Positions 28,663 through 36,612 of a stretch of DNA of 38,599 bases are shown here, in pieces. The notes below the pieces were generated by a model, which worked only from the letters and a program-made list of their open reading frames with translations, searched no databases and was not told the DNA's origin. The number at the start of each line of letters is the position of its first letter. The first letter of the stretch is position 1. The translations under genes and the position numbers were made by a program. Origin of the DNA: Streptomyces huasconensis (GTDB taxonomy: Bacteria > Actinomycetota > Actinomycetes > Streptomycetales > Streptomycetaceae). The stretch covers positions 1 through 38,599 of the forward strand of contig RBWT01000072.1 in the NCBI GenBank assembly GCA_004010275.1. The letters run 5' to 3'.

Positions 28663-28968
28663 GCACGGAGCGGGCGCCCCCGGTCCGCGGCCTCGCTGGC
28701 CGCGGACCGAGCCCGCTCAAGGCGGGCGCCGTCCGCGCGTCCTGCCGGGCAGGGTTCTTTCGGCGCGACCTGTGCGGGCGAGCGCGGCACGGCGGTTCGT
28801 CCGCCCGGGCCCGCGGTGAGGATCACTGGCCGATCGGCAGACGCCGACGGCGCGACGTCCGCGTCCTGCCGGGCAGCCGGGCAGGGCTTTTTACGGCGTG
28901 AGTTGTGAGTACGACGCCCGGCACGGCGGTTCGTCCGCCCAGGCCACGGTGAGGATCACCGCCTAGGC
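28628..28968. repeat. Degenerate direct repeats of the 3' end of the beta-propeller gene
   Basis: The end of the coding sequence, CCGCCCAGGCCACGGTGAGA followed by ATCACCGG (from about 28631), reappears at 28798-28829 and 28932-28968 with substitutions. The two downstream copies are also alike over a longer stretch (GCGTCCTGCCGGGCAG, then GGCACGGCGGTTCGTCCGCC), about 95 bases. The last copy overlaps the end of the next minus-strand gene (stop at 28956). Confidence 0.65.
28681..28709 (+). terminator. Hairpin terminator after the beta-propeller gene
   Basis: A perfect 12-bp stem (CGGTCCGCGGCC / GGCCGCGGACCG) with loop TCGCT starts 19 bases after the stop at 28662. A degenerate copy of it occurs at about 28987-29010. 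Confidence 0.8.
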
Positions 28969-29430
28969 GGGGCGTTGGTGGCACCCGTCGCGGCCTCACC
29001 GGCCGCGGACCGGGGCCGATCAGGAGCGCCGACCAGGCGCGTGGCGTCCGCGTGGGCGTCCATGCGCTCGGCGGCCAGGATGGCCGCCGCGGTGTCGGCG
29101 CGGGAGGCCGCCACGACCAGGGCGCTCCCCGCGAGGGCGTGCGCGCGCTGGAGGCAGGGCGGTCAGGTGCGGTTCGTGGATCGCGGTGGCGACCGACGAG
29201 CGCGCCGGCTGGGCGCCGCCGCGCAGCCGCGCCACCTCGGACGCCAGCCGCTCGGCGGCGGTGTCCAGGCCGGCGGCGGGGGCGAGGGCGCGCAGCTCGT
29301 CGGTGACGGCGAGGAGCGCCGCGAGGTGCCCGGCGAGCTGGATGTCCAGCTCCTCCTCGCGGGAGCGGTGCGGAAAGTCCGCGTCGTCGGCCATCGAGTG
29401 GACCGACTTGGTGCGGATCGGTTCGTACAT
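28956..29430 (-). CDS. Small helical hypothetical protein, one frameshift
   Basis: About 157 residues after removing one extra C near 29152. The N-terminal part (SREEELDIQLAGHLAALLAV and LDTAAERLASEVARLRGG) and the continuation (LQRAHALAGSALVVAASRAD, AAAILAAERMDAHADATRLV) are helical and Ala-rich with no membrane segment or catalytic motif. I do not recognise the family; it could be a bundle protein or regulator. The ATG at 29430 is preceded by a GGAGGCC-type RBS on the minus strand. Upstream sequence (29460-29490) is AT-rich (ATCTTAGATTCCGTCTAAAG) and contains a TTAGA...TCTAA inverted repeat, a possible operator or promoter. The stop region lies within the degenerate repeat. Confidence 0.55.
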
Positions 29431-29517
29431 GGGTGGCCTCCAAGCGGTATGGGGACCATCCTATCTTAGATTCCGTCTAAAGTTGAGCGGTGTCCGGGAG
29501 GCCGCCGGGCGCCGGTG

Positions 29518-30729
29518 TCAGGGCTGGCTGTAGCCGTCCAGGAAGGTCCCGATCCGCCTGACCGCCTCCGCGAGATCGGTCGCCGTGGGCAGCGTCACGA
29601 CCCGGAAGTGGTCCGGCTCCGGCCAGTTGAAGCCCGTACCGTGCACCACCATGATCTTCTCGGCGCGCAGCAGGTCGAGGACCATCTGCCGGTCGTCCTT
29701 GATCTTGAAGACCTTCGGATCGAGCCGCGGGAAGAGGTACAGCGACCCCTTCGGCTTCACACAGCTCACCCCGGGGATCTGCGTCAGCAGGTCGTACGCG
29801 GTGTCGCGCTGCTCCAGGAGCCGTCCGCCCGGCAGCACCAGGTCGTTGATCGTCTGCCGCCCGCTCAGCGCCGCGACGACGCCGTGCTGGCCCGGCATGT
29901 TCGCGCACAGCCGCATGTTCGCGAGGATCGTCAGCCCCTCGATGTACGAGGACGCGTGCGCCTTCGGGCCCGAGACCGCCATCCAGCCGACGCGGTAGCC
30001 CGCCACGCGGTACGCCTTCGACATGCCGTTGAAGGTGAGGGTGAGCAGGTCCGGGGCGATGGCGGCGGTCGGGGTGTGCGTCACGCCGTCATAGAGGATC
30101 TTGTCGTAGATCTCGTCCGAGCAGACCAGCAGGTTGTGGCGGCGCGCGATGTCGGTCAGGCCGCGCAGCATCTCGTCGCTGTAGACCGCGCCGGTCGGAT
30201 TGTTCGGGTTGATGATGACGATCGCCTTGGTGCGGTCGGTCACCTTGCGCTCGATGTCGGCGAGGTCCGGCATCCAGTCGGCCTGCTCGTCGCAGCGGTA
30301 GTGCACGGCGGTGCCGCCGGACAGGGACACGGCCGCGGTCCACAGGGGGTAGTCGGGCGCCGGTACGAGGACCTCGTCGCCGTCGTCGAGCAGGGCCTGC
30401 ATGGCCATCACGATCAGCTCGGAGACGCCGTTGCCGATGAAGACGTGCTCGACGTCGGTCTCGATGCCGAGGGTCTGGTTGTGCATGACCACGGCGCGGC
30501 GGGCGGCGAGCAGGCCCTTCGCGTCGCCGTAGCCGTGCGCGGAGCCGACGTTGCGGAGGATGTCCTCCAGGATCTCCGGGGGGCACTCGAAGCCGAAGGC
30601 GGCCGGGTTGCCGGTGTTGAGCTTGAGGATGCGGTGACCGGCCGCTTCCAGCCGCATCGCCTCCTCAAGGACGGGGCCCCGGATCTCGTAACAGACATTG
30701 GCGAGCTTCGTCGACTGGATGACCTGCAT
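29518..30729 (-). CDS. alaA: AlaA-type PLP-dependent aminotransferase (alanine transaminase)
   Basis: 403 residues. Fold-type I aminotransferase very like E. coli AlaA, transferring an amino group between glutamate and pyruvate. Key residues: INPNNPTG (173-180), SDEIYDKILYDG with Asp205, and the PLP lysine K238 in FNGMSKAYRVAGYRVGW. VCYEIRGPVLEEA and APDYPLWTAAVSLSGG are close to the AlaA sequence, and FNWPEPDHFRVVTLP carries the substrate-binding Arg. The start ATG at 30729 gives MQVIQSTKLANVCYEIRGP, as in relatives. The gene is intact. It is divergent from the secreted protease gene with a 158-base gap. Confidence 0.92.
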   Translation of the reverse strand: MQVIQSTKLANVCYEIRGPVLEEAMRLEAAGHRILKLNTGNPAAFGFECPPEILEDILRNVGSAHGYGDAKGLLAARRAVVMHNQTLGIETDVEHVFIGNGVSELIVMAMQALLDDGDEVLVPAPDYPLWTAAVSLSGGTAVHYRCDEQADWMPDLADIERKVTDRTKAIVIINPNNPTGAVYSDEMLRGLTDIARRHNLLVCSDEIYDKILYDGVTHTPTAAIAPDLLTLTFNGMSKAYRVAGYRVGWMAVSGPKAHASSYIEGLTILANMRLCANMPGQHGVVAALSGRQTINDLVLPGGRLLEQRDTAYDLLTQIPGVSCVKPKGSLYLFPRLDPKVFKIKDDRQMVLDLLRAEKIMVVHGTGFNWPEPDHFRVVTLPTATDLAEAVRRIGTFLDGYSQP

Positions 30730-30842
30730 GGCGGCGAGCTTACGGGGTGTCGCGGCGGTGGCCGGGCGAATATCCCCGAGCGCCTGGCGCGGGGCGCGCT
30801 CTTGTCCCCGGCGCCGGGGGACCCAACAATGCGCATGACAAA

Positions 30843-30859
30843 ACCGAAGGACCTTCGGT
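30843..30859. promoter_or_regulatory. Perfect inverted repeat upstream of the protease gene
   Basis: ACCGAAGG-A-CCTTCGGT, an 8-bp perfect inverted repeat around a single A, lies 28 bases before the protease ATG at 30888. The one-base spacing disfavours a hairpin and fits an operator for a dimeric repressor, but no regulator gene is next to it. Confidence 0.5.
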
Positions 30860-30887
30860 CATCCAGTCATCCAGAGGGGACCCCCAC

Positions 30888-31739
30888 ATGAACAAGCCTC
30901 TCGTCGGCACGGGCCTCACCGTCCTGCTCTGCGCGGCGACGGCCGCGCCCGCGACGGCCGCCGGTGCCGAACGGGCCGCGCCGCCCTCGGTCAAGGCGGT
31001 CGACCTCGCCGGGACCGTGGCGCTCGACAACTGTTCCGGCTCCGTCGTACGCGTCCCCGGCTCGCAGCCCGGCGACCCGGCCCTCGTCCTGTCCAACGGC
31101 CACTGCCTGGAGAGCGGCTTCCCCGCCCCCGGCGAGGTCGTCGTCGACAAGCCCTCGACGCGCCGCTTCACGCTCCTCAACGCCTCCGGCGGCAGCCTCG
31201 CCACGCTCCGGGCGAGCAAGATCGCGTACGCGACCATGACCGACACGGACATGTCGGTCTACGAACTCACCACCACCTACCGAGACATCGAGACCAAGTA
31301 CGGGATCAAGGCGCTGGAACTGAACACGGCCCGGCCCGCGCAGGGCCGGGCGGTCACGGTCGCCTCCGGGTTCTGGAAGAAGCTGTACAAGTGCGGCATC
31401 GACGGCTTCGCGTACCGCCTCAAGGAGGGGAGCTGGACCTGGAAGGACTCGGTCCGCTACACCTCGGCCTGCAAGACGATCGGCGGCACCTCGGGCGCCC
31501 CGGTGATCGACGACGCGACCGGCAAGGTTGTCGCCGTCAACAACACCGGCAACGAGCGCGGCGGCCGCTGCACGGACAACAACCCCTGCGAGGTCGACGA
31601 GAGCGGCAGGGTCACCGTGCGCGAAGGCATCAACTACGGGCAGCAGACCTACACCCTCGTGCCGTGCGTGGGCACCGGCAACAAGATCGACCTCGGCCGG
31701 GCGGGCTGCACCCTGCCGAAGCCGGCCCGCGGCCGGTAG
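30888..31739 (+). CDS. Secreted trypsin-like serine protease
   Basis: 283 residues. A Sec signal peptide (MNKPLVGTGLTVLLCAATAA, cleavage about residue 25) precedes a chymotrypsin-fold domain. The triad is visible: His72 in SNGHCLE (between Cys49 and Cys73, likely a disulphide), Asp121 in TDTDMSVYEL, and Ser202 in GGTSGAPVI. More cysteine pairs occur near KCGIDGF/SACKTIGG and GRCTDNNPCE. It is an extracellular protease of unknown substrate. The ATG at 30888 has GAGGGGA about nine bases upstream and a perfect palindrome before that. Its 3' end overlaps the converging DUF2267 frame by up to 91 bases if that frame runs to its stop at 31649. Confidence 0.9.
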   Translation: MNKPLVGTGLTVLLCAATAAPATAAGAERAAPPSVKAVDLAGTVALDNCSGSVVRVPGSQPGDPALVLSNGHCLESGFPAPGEVVVDKPSTRRFTLLNASGGSLATLRASKIAYATMTDTDMSVYELTTTYRDIETKYGIKALELNTARPAQGRAVTVASGFWKKLYKCGIDGFAYRLKEGSWTWKDSVRYTSACKTIGGTSGAPVIDDATGKVVAVNNTGNERGGRCTDNNPCEVDESGRVTVREGINYGQQTYTLVPCVGTGNKIDLGRAGCTLPKPARGR

Positions 31740-32212
31740 GCGGCCGACGCCGCCGCGGGTGCCGCCCCCGCACCTCGGCCCCGAGATCCGGGGACGGCAC
31801 CCGCGCGGCCCGCCTCAGCCGCCTGCGCCAGCTCGGCCCTGCCGAACAACAGGGCGTACCCCGGCGGCAACAGGCCCAGCAGGCGGTCCACGAGCTGCCC
31901 GTCGACCGCCTGTGCCAGGGCTGTGAGGACGGAGCTGACGTCCCATCGAGCGGTGGCCGGCGTGGCACCGTCCAGGCGCAGCGCCACGCTCTCGACGAAC
32001 TCGGCGGCCGTGAGCTGCCGCGCCACGGGCACCTGGTCCGCGATCAGCCTCGCCGCCTCGACCGGTAGCTTGGCCGCCAGTTCGACGCGTTCGTCCCCGA
32101 CGACATGGCCGCCGAGGGCGGACAGGACGGTGCGCGTCACGCGCTCCGCCTCCGCGGCGGTGGCGTACTGGCCGAATTCCTTGACCGCCTCGATGAGTTC
32201 GCTCCATCTCAT
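31649..32212 (-). CDS. DUF2267-domain protein
   Basis: Up to 187 residues. The first 130 are convincing DUF2267: MRWSELIEAVKEFGQYATAA, EAERVTRTVLSALGGHVVGDE, AAKLPVEAARLI and a second repeat EFVESVALRLDG...AVLTALAQAVDGQL. The all-helical domain often accompanies Hsp20 and stress genes; function unknown. The tail after LLFGRAELAQAAEAG is low complexity and overlaps the protease gene, so the true stop may lie earlier (around 31770-31800) behind an undetected indel. The ATG at 32212 is preceded by an AGGAAAACGC RBS region. It is downstream of hsp20 on the same strand with an 84-base gap. Confidence 0.78.
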   Translation of the reverse strand: MRWSELIEAVKEFGQYATAAEAERVTRTVLSALGGHVVGDERVELAAKLPVEAARLIADQVPVARQLTAAEFVESVALRLDGATPATARWDVSSVLTALAQAVDGQLVDRLLGLLPPGYALLFGRAELAQAAEAGRAGAVPGSRGRGAGAAPAAASAAYRPRAGFGRVQPARPRSILLPVPTHGTRV

Positions 32213-32296
32213 CGTGCGTTTTCCTCCGTCTTCTCTTGTCCGTCTTCTCTTGTCGACGGCGGCGCTCCCCGCGCCGCGGCCCGCGCGCCGGCCGGG

Positions 32297-32719
32297 TCAG
32301 CCGCTGATCTGCCGGCGCCCGCTGTCGCCGCCGCTGATCTGGATCTTGCGCGGCTTGGCCTGCTCGGCCACCGGAATCCGCAGCGTCAGGACACCCGCTT
32401 CGTACGAGGCCTCGATCCGCTCGGTGTCCAGGGTGTCGCCCAGGAACAGCTGGCGGGAGAAGGTGCCGGTGGGGCGCTCGCCCGCGATCAGTTCCACGCC
32501 CTCGGGGGCGGGGGAGCGGCGCTCGGCACGGACGTTCAGCACGTGGCGTTCCACGTCCAGGTCGATCGATTCGGGGTCGACGCCCGGCAGATCGAAGTGG
32601 ACGACGAACTCGTCGCCCTGGCGGTAGGCGTCCATCTGCATGCCGGCCGGACGGGCGCTGTTGAAGACCTGCTGGGCGAGGCGGTCGACCTCACGGAACG
32701 GGTCGGTACGCATGAGCAT
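32297..32719 (-). CDS. Hsp20/alpha-crystallin small heat shock protein
   Basis: 140 residues. ATP-independent chaperone that holds unfolding proteins. The alpha-crystallin domain (about 28-125) includes EFVVHFDLPGVDPESIDLDV, HVLNVRAERRS, the loop GTFSRQLFLGDTLD and the A-x-x-x-x-G-V-L motif ASYEAGVLTLRIPV; a short tail ends the protein. I start at ATG 32719 (MLMRTDPFREV); GTG 32722 is also possible, with GGGAG about ten bases upstream. A near-consensus promoter lies 50 bases upstream. No HspR or CIRCE-like operator could be recognised. Confidence 0.93.
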   Translation of the reverse strand: MLMRTDPFREVDRLAQQVFNSARPAGMQMDAYRQGDEFVVHFDLPGVDPESIDLDVERHVLNVRAERRSPAPEGVELIAGERPTGTFSRQLFLGDTLDTERIEASYEAGVLTLRIPVAEQAKPRKIQISGGDSGRRQISG

Positions 32720-32769
32720 CACGGGTCACTCCCTTCGTCAGGTGCTGGGTGCGATGCCCTACGGATTTC

Positions 32770-32798
32770 TATATAGCTCGAAGGAGGAAAATTGACAA
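32770..32798 (-). promoter_or_regulatory. Near-consensus promoter for hsp20
   Basis: Minus strand -35 TTGTCA (32793-32798), 17-base spacer, -10 TATATA (32770-32775). The predicted start near 32763 gives a leader of about 44 bases. Confidence 0.6.
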
Positions 32799-32800
32799 GG

Positions 32801-32852
32801 CCGGACTCAGGTCTGGTTCCGGGCCGGGGCGCGGAACCAGACCTGAGCCCGG
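32801..32852 (-). terminator. Long hairpin terminator between the GvpU-like gene and hsp20
   Basis: A 16-bp perfect stem (CTCAGGTCTGGTTCCG at 32806-32821 with its complement at 32832-32847), extended by CCGG/CCGG past one mismatch. It starts seven bases after the stop of the upstream minus-strand gene (32859) and abuts the hsp20 -35 box, so the genes are transcriptionally separate. Confidence 0.85.
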
Positions 32853-32858
32853 CGCGGG

Positions 32859-33233
32859 TCAGTTGTCGGAGTAGCTGAGGTCGCCGACGCTCCAGGCGCT
32901 CACGTCCTGGAGGGCGATGCGGTACATCCCGCCCGTCTCCGGCAGGCCCAGGGAGCCCTGGAGGATGCGGGCCAGGTGGAAGTGGAGGTGGGTGGGCGCG
33001 GTGGTCCGCGGCGGGTCGTCGGGCGCCTCGTCGGTCTCGAAGACGGCGGCGAACGGACTCAGCTGGGCGGAGTCCTTGAGGACTTCGGCGACACGCCGCC
33101 GCCACAGGGCTTCGGGGGCCAGTCGTCCGGTGATGACGGCACCGGCCACGACCACGGTGAGGGACATCTGATTGCTGCGCTCGGACTCCACCAGGGCGGC
33201 GATGTCGACGAGCAGTTCGTCAGGCTTCGACAT
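32859..33233 (-). CDS. Conserved hypothetical protein, GvpU-like
   Basis: 124 residues. MSLTVVVAGAVITGRLAPEALWRRRVAEVL and the later THLHFHLARI with GMYRIALQDVSAWSVGDLS suggest a small beta-rich fold resembling the gas vesicle accessory protein GvpU. With hsp20 (GvpH is Hsp20-like) downstream, a gas-vesicle link is possible, but no gvpA, gvpF/L or gvpN is in the window, so the function is open. The ATG at 33233 is preceded by a weak RBS. The frame is intact. Confidence 0.6.
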   Translation of the reverse strand: MSKPDELLVDIAALVESERSNQMSLTVVVAGAVITGRLAPEALWRRRVAEVLKDSAQLSPFAAVFETDEAPDDPPRTTAPTHLHFHLARILQGSLGLPETGGMYRIALQDVSAWSVGDLSYSDN

Positions 33234-33389
33234 GACTGGTCAGCCTACCGATGGGAGGGGGCGCGTGGGTCCTCGGATACCTCTTCCTCCGCTCCCGAAA
33301 ATCTATCGCGACGGGAGTAGACATGCGTAACCGCCGTTGTTAGAGTTCCTGATGTAGTCACAGACATTGCAAGAAAGTGCAGGAAGGGA

Positions 33390-33548
33390 GTGGACGCCAT
33401 CAGGATCGCCCGGACGAGGCATGGCATCGCCCGGGTACCGCAGGCCCCGGATTGGAAGGTGGTCCCCGGTCACGCATTCACGATCCCCGCACCCCCGCCC
33501 AGCGAGGCGGCCGTGCGGACACAGAGAGCCGGCGCACAGGGCCGGTAG
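33390..33548 (+). CDS. Possible small basic protein of 52 residues
   Basis: GTG at 33390 directly follows AGGAAGGGA, and the frame reads VDAIRIARTRHGIARVPQAP, then DWKVVPGHAFTIPAPPP and stops at 33548. Codon choice is G/C-rich at third positions and a strong palindromic hairpin follows at 33567. It resembles no family I know; the RBS sits too close to the GTG for an ideal start, so it may be non-coding leader instead. Confidence 0.3.
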   Translation: MDAIRIARTRHGIARVPQAPDWKVVPGHAFTIPAPPPSEAAVRTQRAGAQGR

Positions 33549-33566
33549 ATGGTGTTGAAACCCCTC

Positions 33567-33596
33567 GGGGCCTGGTGCCGTACGGCACCAGGCCCC
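33567..33596 (+). terminator. 30-bp perfect palindrome before the MerR-like gene
   Basis: GGGGCCTGGTGCCG, TA, and the exact complement form a 30-bp perfect palindrome 26 bases before the ATG at 33622. It may terminate the short upstream frame or act as a leader hairpin that affects the MerR-like gene. Confidence 0.6.
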
Positions 33597-33621
33597 TCGA
33601 CGCGTTCCAGAAAAGGTGCAA

Positions 33622-33963
33622 ATGCCTCCAGAGACCCTCACGCAGGGCCCCGACCGGTTCGATGACGACGACTATCCCGCGTACACGATGGGCCGCGCCG
33701 CCGAGATGATCGGCGCCACGCCCGGCTTCCTGCGGGCCGTCGGCGAGGCCCGGCTGATCACCCCGCTGCGCTCCGAGGGCGGCCACCGCCGCTACTCGCG
33801 TTATCAGCTGCGCATCGCCGCGCGCGCCCGCGAACTCGTCGACCAGGGCACGCCGATCGAGGCCGCCTGCCGCATCGTCATCCTGGAGGACCAGCTCGAG
33901 GAGGCCCAGCGCATCAACGAGCAGCTGCGCGCCGCCAAGGCCGAGGGGGCGCCGTCGTCCTGA
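33622..33963 (+). CDS. MerR-family helix-turn-helix regulator
   Basis: 113 residues. The acidic start (DRFDDDDYPAYTMGRAAEM) leads into the MerR winged helix: TMGRAAEMIGATPGFLRAVG, EARLITPLRSEGGHRRYSR with the conserved GHRRY wing, then QLRIAARARELVDQGTPIEA and a short coiled coil (ILEDQLEEAQRINEQLRAA). There is no C-terminal effector domain, so it may act as a short DNA-binding switch. ATG 33622 has AAAAGG six bases upstream. It precedes cspA by 294 bases on the same strand; in Streptomyces such a gene is often found in this setting. Confidence 0.82.
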   Translation: MPPETLTQGPDRFDDDDYPAYTMGRAAEMIGATPGFLRAVGEARLITPLRSEGGHRRYSRYQLRIAARARELVDQGTPIEAACRIVILEDQLEEAQRINEQLRAAKAEGAPSS

Positions 33964-34257
33964 GGGCGCCGTCACCGGATATCTGTGACGGCAAATGCAG
34001 AATTTCGAACGATGCGCCATGAGGGTTTATCCGCCGACCGGTGGAACGCTAAGGAAAGCCCTGCGCCGTCGGCGAGGGCGTGCTACTGTCGATATCAGTT
34101 GCAGTTGTGGTTCCCAGAGACTTCAAGTGCTCAGTCGGCGTTATGTGTCGGCGGGGCACTTTGTATTGCCGGGTCATTCCGGACGGGGTAATCATCGCGG
34201 CGACGCGGAGTTCGCACAGTGTGGATTCCACGGGCACTGCCCCGAAGGAGATATGAC

Positions 34258-34461
34258 ATGGCTACTGGCACCGTGAAGTGGTTCAACGCGGAAAAGGGCT
34301 TCGGCTTCATCGAGCAGGAGGGCGGCGGCGCCGACGTCTTCGCTCACTACTCGAACATCGCCACCCAGGGCTTCCGTGAGCTCCAGGAAGGCCAGAAGGT
34401 GACCTTCGACGTCACGCAGGGCCAGAAGGGCCCGCAGGCCGAGAACATCGTTCCCGCCTGA
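34258..34461 (+). CDS. cspA: Cold shock protein (CspA family)
   Basis: 67 residues, a single cold-shock domain (OB fold) RNA/DNA chaperone. RNP1 is KGFGFI (13-18) and RNP2 is VFAHYS (27-32); W8 and F9 (KWFN) also contact nucleic acid. GAAGGAGATATGAC gives a strong RBS for the ATG at 34258. The long upstream region (33964-34257) has AT-rich patches and no gene, so a long regulatory leader is likely. A 16-bp stem terminator follows. Streptomyces has several CspA paralogues; this one is beside a DEAD-box helicase and SCO5918-family gene, an arrangement typical of a cold-adaptation cluster. Confidence 0.97.
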   Translation: MATGTVKWFNAEKGFGFIEQEGGGADVFAHYSNIATQGFRELQEGQKVTFDVTQGQKGPQAENIVPA

Positions 34462-34479
34462 CGCTGACGCGCACTTCGT

Positions 34480-34514
34480 AGCTGGGGCCCGCACCTTGGG
34501 TGCGGGCCCCAGCT
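34480..34514 (+). terminator. Terminator after cspA
   Basis: A perfect 16-bp stem (AGCTGGGGCCCGCACC and complement, three-base loop TTG) lies 18 bases after the cspA stop. Confidence 0.85.
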
Positions 34515-34633
34515 CGTGCTGTTTCCGGGGAACGAACGCGATTCCCCCGAATGTCCGACACGTGACGACACGTGGCGACACATGACGACGACGGAAGTCC
34601 GGTGAATCCACCCGGAGCCCGTCCGTCTCTCTT

Positions 34634-34645
34634 GACCGGCCGGTC
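34634..34645. promoter_or_regulatory. Palindromic cluster in the leader of the helicase gene
   Basis: GACCGGCCGGTC at 34634-34645 is a perfect 12-bp palindrome, followed by CGGAAATATTCCG (arms CGGAA/TTCCG). The surrounding 34650-34700 stretch is unusually AT-rich (TTTTGTTTCATTTTTCC). It may be an operator plus an unstructured leader for cold-regulated translation. Confidence 0.4.
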
Positions 34646-34768
34646 ACGGAAATATTCCGGCGGCCGGAATTTTGTTTCATTTTTCCCCGGCCGTTCCTGC
34701 AATTCTGGGCACTGAGTTCAGTGCTGCCAAGAATTCCTCGATACGCGCCGCATCGAGGAAGGTTCTCC

Positions 34769-36278
34769 ATGAACCGCGCAACACGTACGAACGGCCGACA
34801 CGCGGGTGGCCCCCGCTCCTCCGGCGGCTTCCGCGGCTCGGAGGGCTCCCGCTCCGGCGGCGGCCCGCGCTCCGGTGGCGCCCGCTCCTACTCCAAGGGG
34901 CCCTCGCGCCGCCCCGCCGCGCTCCAGGGAGAGTTCGCCCTCCCGGTCACCGTCACCCCGGCCCTGCCGCCCGTCGAGGACTTCGCCGCGGTCGGCCTGC
35001 CGGACGGCGTGGTGCAGACCCTGACCCGCCTCGGCGTCACCGCGCCCTTCCCGATCCAGGCGGCCACGCTGCCCAACTCCCTCGCGGGCCGTGACGTCCT
35101 CGGCCGCGGGCGCACCGGCTCCGGCAAGACCCTCGCCTTCGGCCTCGCCGTGCTCGCCCGCACCGGCCGGGCAGCGCGCCGAGCCCCCGAAGCCCCCTCG
35201 CCCTGATCCTCGTCCCCACCCGCGAGCTGGCCCAGCAGGTGACCGACGCCCTCACCCCGTACGCCAAGGCGGTCCGGCTGCGGATGGCCACGGTTGTCGG
35301 CGGCATGTCGATCGGACGGCAGGCCGGTGCGCTGCGTTCCGGCGCCGAGGTCGTCGTCGCGACCCCCGGCCGGCTCAAGGACCTCATCGAGCGCCGCGAC
35401 TGCCGGCTCGACCAGGTCGCCGTCACCGTCCTCGACGAGGCCGACCAGATGGCCGACATGGGCTTCCTGCCGCAGGTCACCGAACTTCTCGACCAGGTGC
35501 AGGCCGGCGGCCAGCGGATGCTGTTCTCCGCCACCCTGGACCGCAACGTCGACCTCCTCGTCCGGCGCTACCTCAGCGACCCGGTCGTCCACTCGGTCGA
35601 CCCCTCGGCCGGCGCGGTCACCACGATGGAGCACCATGTGCTCCACATCCACGGCGGCGACAAGTACGCCACCACGACGGAGATCGCCGCCCGCGACGGA
35701 CGCGTGATCCTCTTCCTGGACACCAAGCACGCGGTCGACAAGCTCACCACGCACCTGCTCCAGAGCGGGGTGCGGGCCGCCGCCCTGCACGGGGGCAAGT
35801 CACAGCCCCAACGCACGCGTACGCTCGCCCAGTTCAAGTCCGGGCAGGTCACGGCGCTCGTCGCCACGAACGTCGCGGCGCGCGGCATCCACGTCGACGA
35901 CCTCGACCTCGTCGTCAACGTCGACCCGCCCGCCGACCACAAGGACTACCTCCACCGCGGCGGCCGCACCGCCCGCGCCGGTGGCTCCGGCAGCGTCGTC
36001 ACCCTCGTCACCTCCGCGCAGCGCCGCGACATGAGCCGCCTGATGGCCGCCGCCGGCATCACGCCGCAGACCGCGCAGGTGCGGTCCGGCGAGGCGGAGC
36101 TGACCGCATCACCGGGGCCAAGGCCCCCTCCGGCGTGCCGGTGACCATCGCCGCCCCGCCGAAGGAAAGCTCCCGCCGCGGTGCGCCCGCCCGGGGGCGA
36201 CGCCCTCGTGACGGCCGCGCCCCGCCGTGCGTACGCGGCCGTGCGCGGGGTGGGGAGGGGCAGGGTACGGCAGCGTGA
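34769..36278 (+). CDS. DEAD-box ATP-dependent RNA helicase, frameshifted
   Basis: About 500 residues. A Gly/Ser/Arg-rich N-terminus (SGGGPRSGGARS) precedes the two RecA domains: Q-motif PFPIQAATLPNSLAGRD, motif I GRTGSGKT (Gly replaces the usual Ala), PTRELAQQ, TPGRLKDL, DEAD in VLDEADQM, SAT in FSATLD, DTKHAVDKL, ATNVAARGIHVDDLDL and HRGGRTARAG. It unwinds RNA duplexes, and here probably supports translation or RNA decay in the cold. The frame breaks at about 35180-35200, between VLARTG and LALILVPTREL (net one-base loss), and again near 36103 (missing C), after which RITGAKAPSGVPVTI leads to a basic tail and stop at 36278. ATG 34769 has GAGGAAGG upstream. Confidence 0.88.
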
Positions 36279-36314
36279 GGGGGGTGGGCCTGGCCTGGCC
36301 CGCTTCCTTGCGCT

Positions 36315-36542
36315 GTGCCGGGCCTGGACCCGGTATCGGTTCCGGCCGCTGTGCAGGGCCCCTACCCGGACTCGGACTTGCTTCCGGTCGCCGTGCAGGG
36401 CCTGGGCTCGGACTCGCGTCCGGCTGCCGTGCCGTGCCGGGCCCGGACTCGCGTCCAGCCGCTGTGCAGGACCCCGACTTGGACTCGCGTCCGGCCGCCG
36501 TGGGGGGCCCGGGCCCTGGCTCGGGCTCGGACACGCTTACGG
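36315..36542. repeat. Imperfect ~36-bp minisatellite
   Basis: Five to six diverged copies beginning GTGC(A/C)GGGCC and ending CGTCCGGCCGCC start at 36315, 36351, 36393, 36429, 36464 and 36500 (spacings 36, 42, 36, 35, 36). All frames are open because of the G/C content, and no frame gives a recognisable protein. It fills the gap between the helicase and the SCO5918-family gene. Confidence 0.75.
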
Positions 36543-36612
36543 TCGGCGGTCTCTTGTCTTTCCCTCTCGTTCTTTCCCGCTCCCGCTCCCTCCCCGCTCC
36601 CTGTGAGGCACC

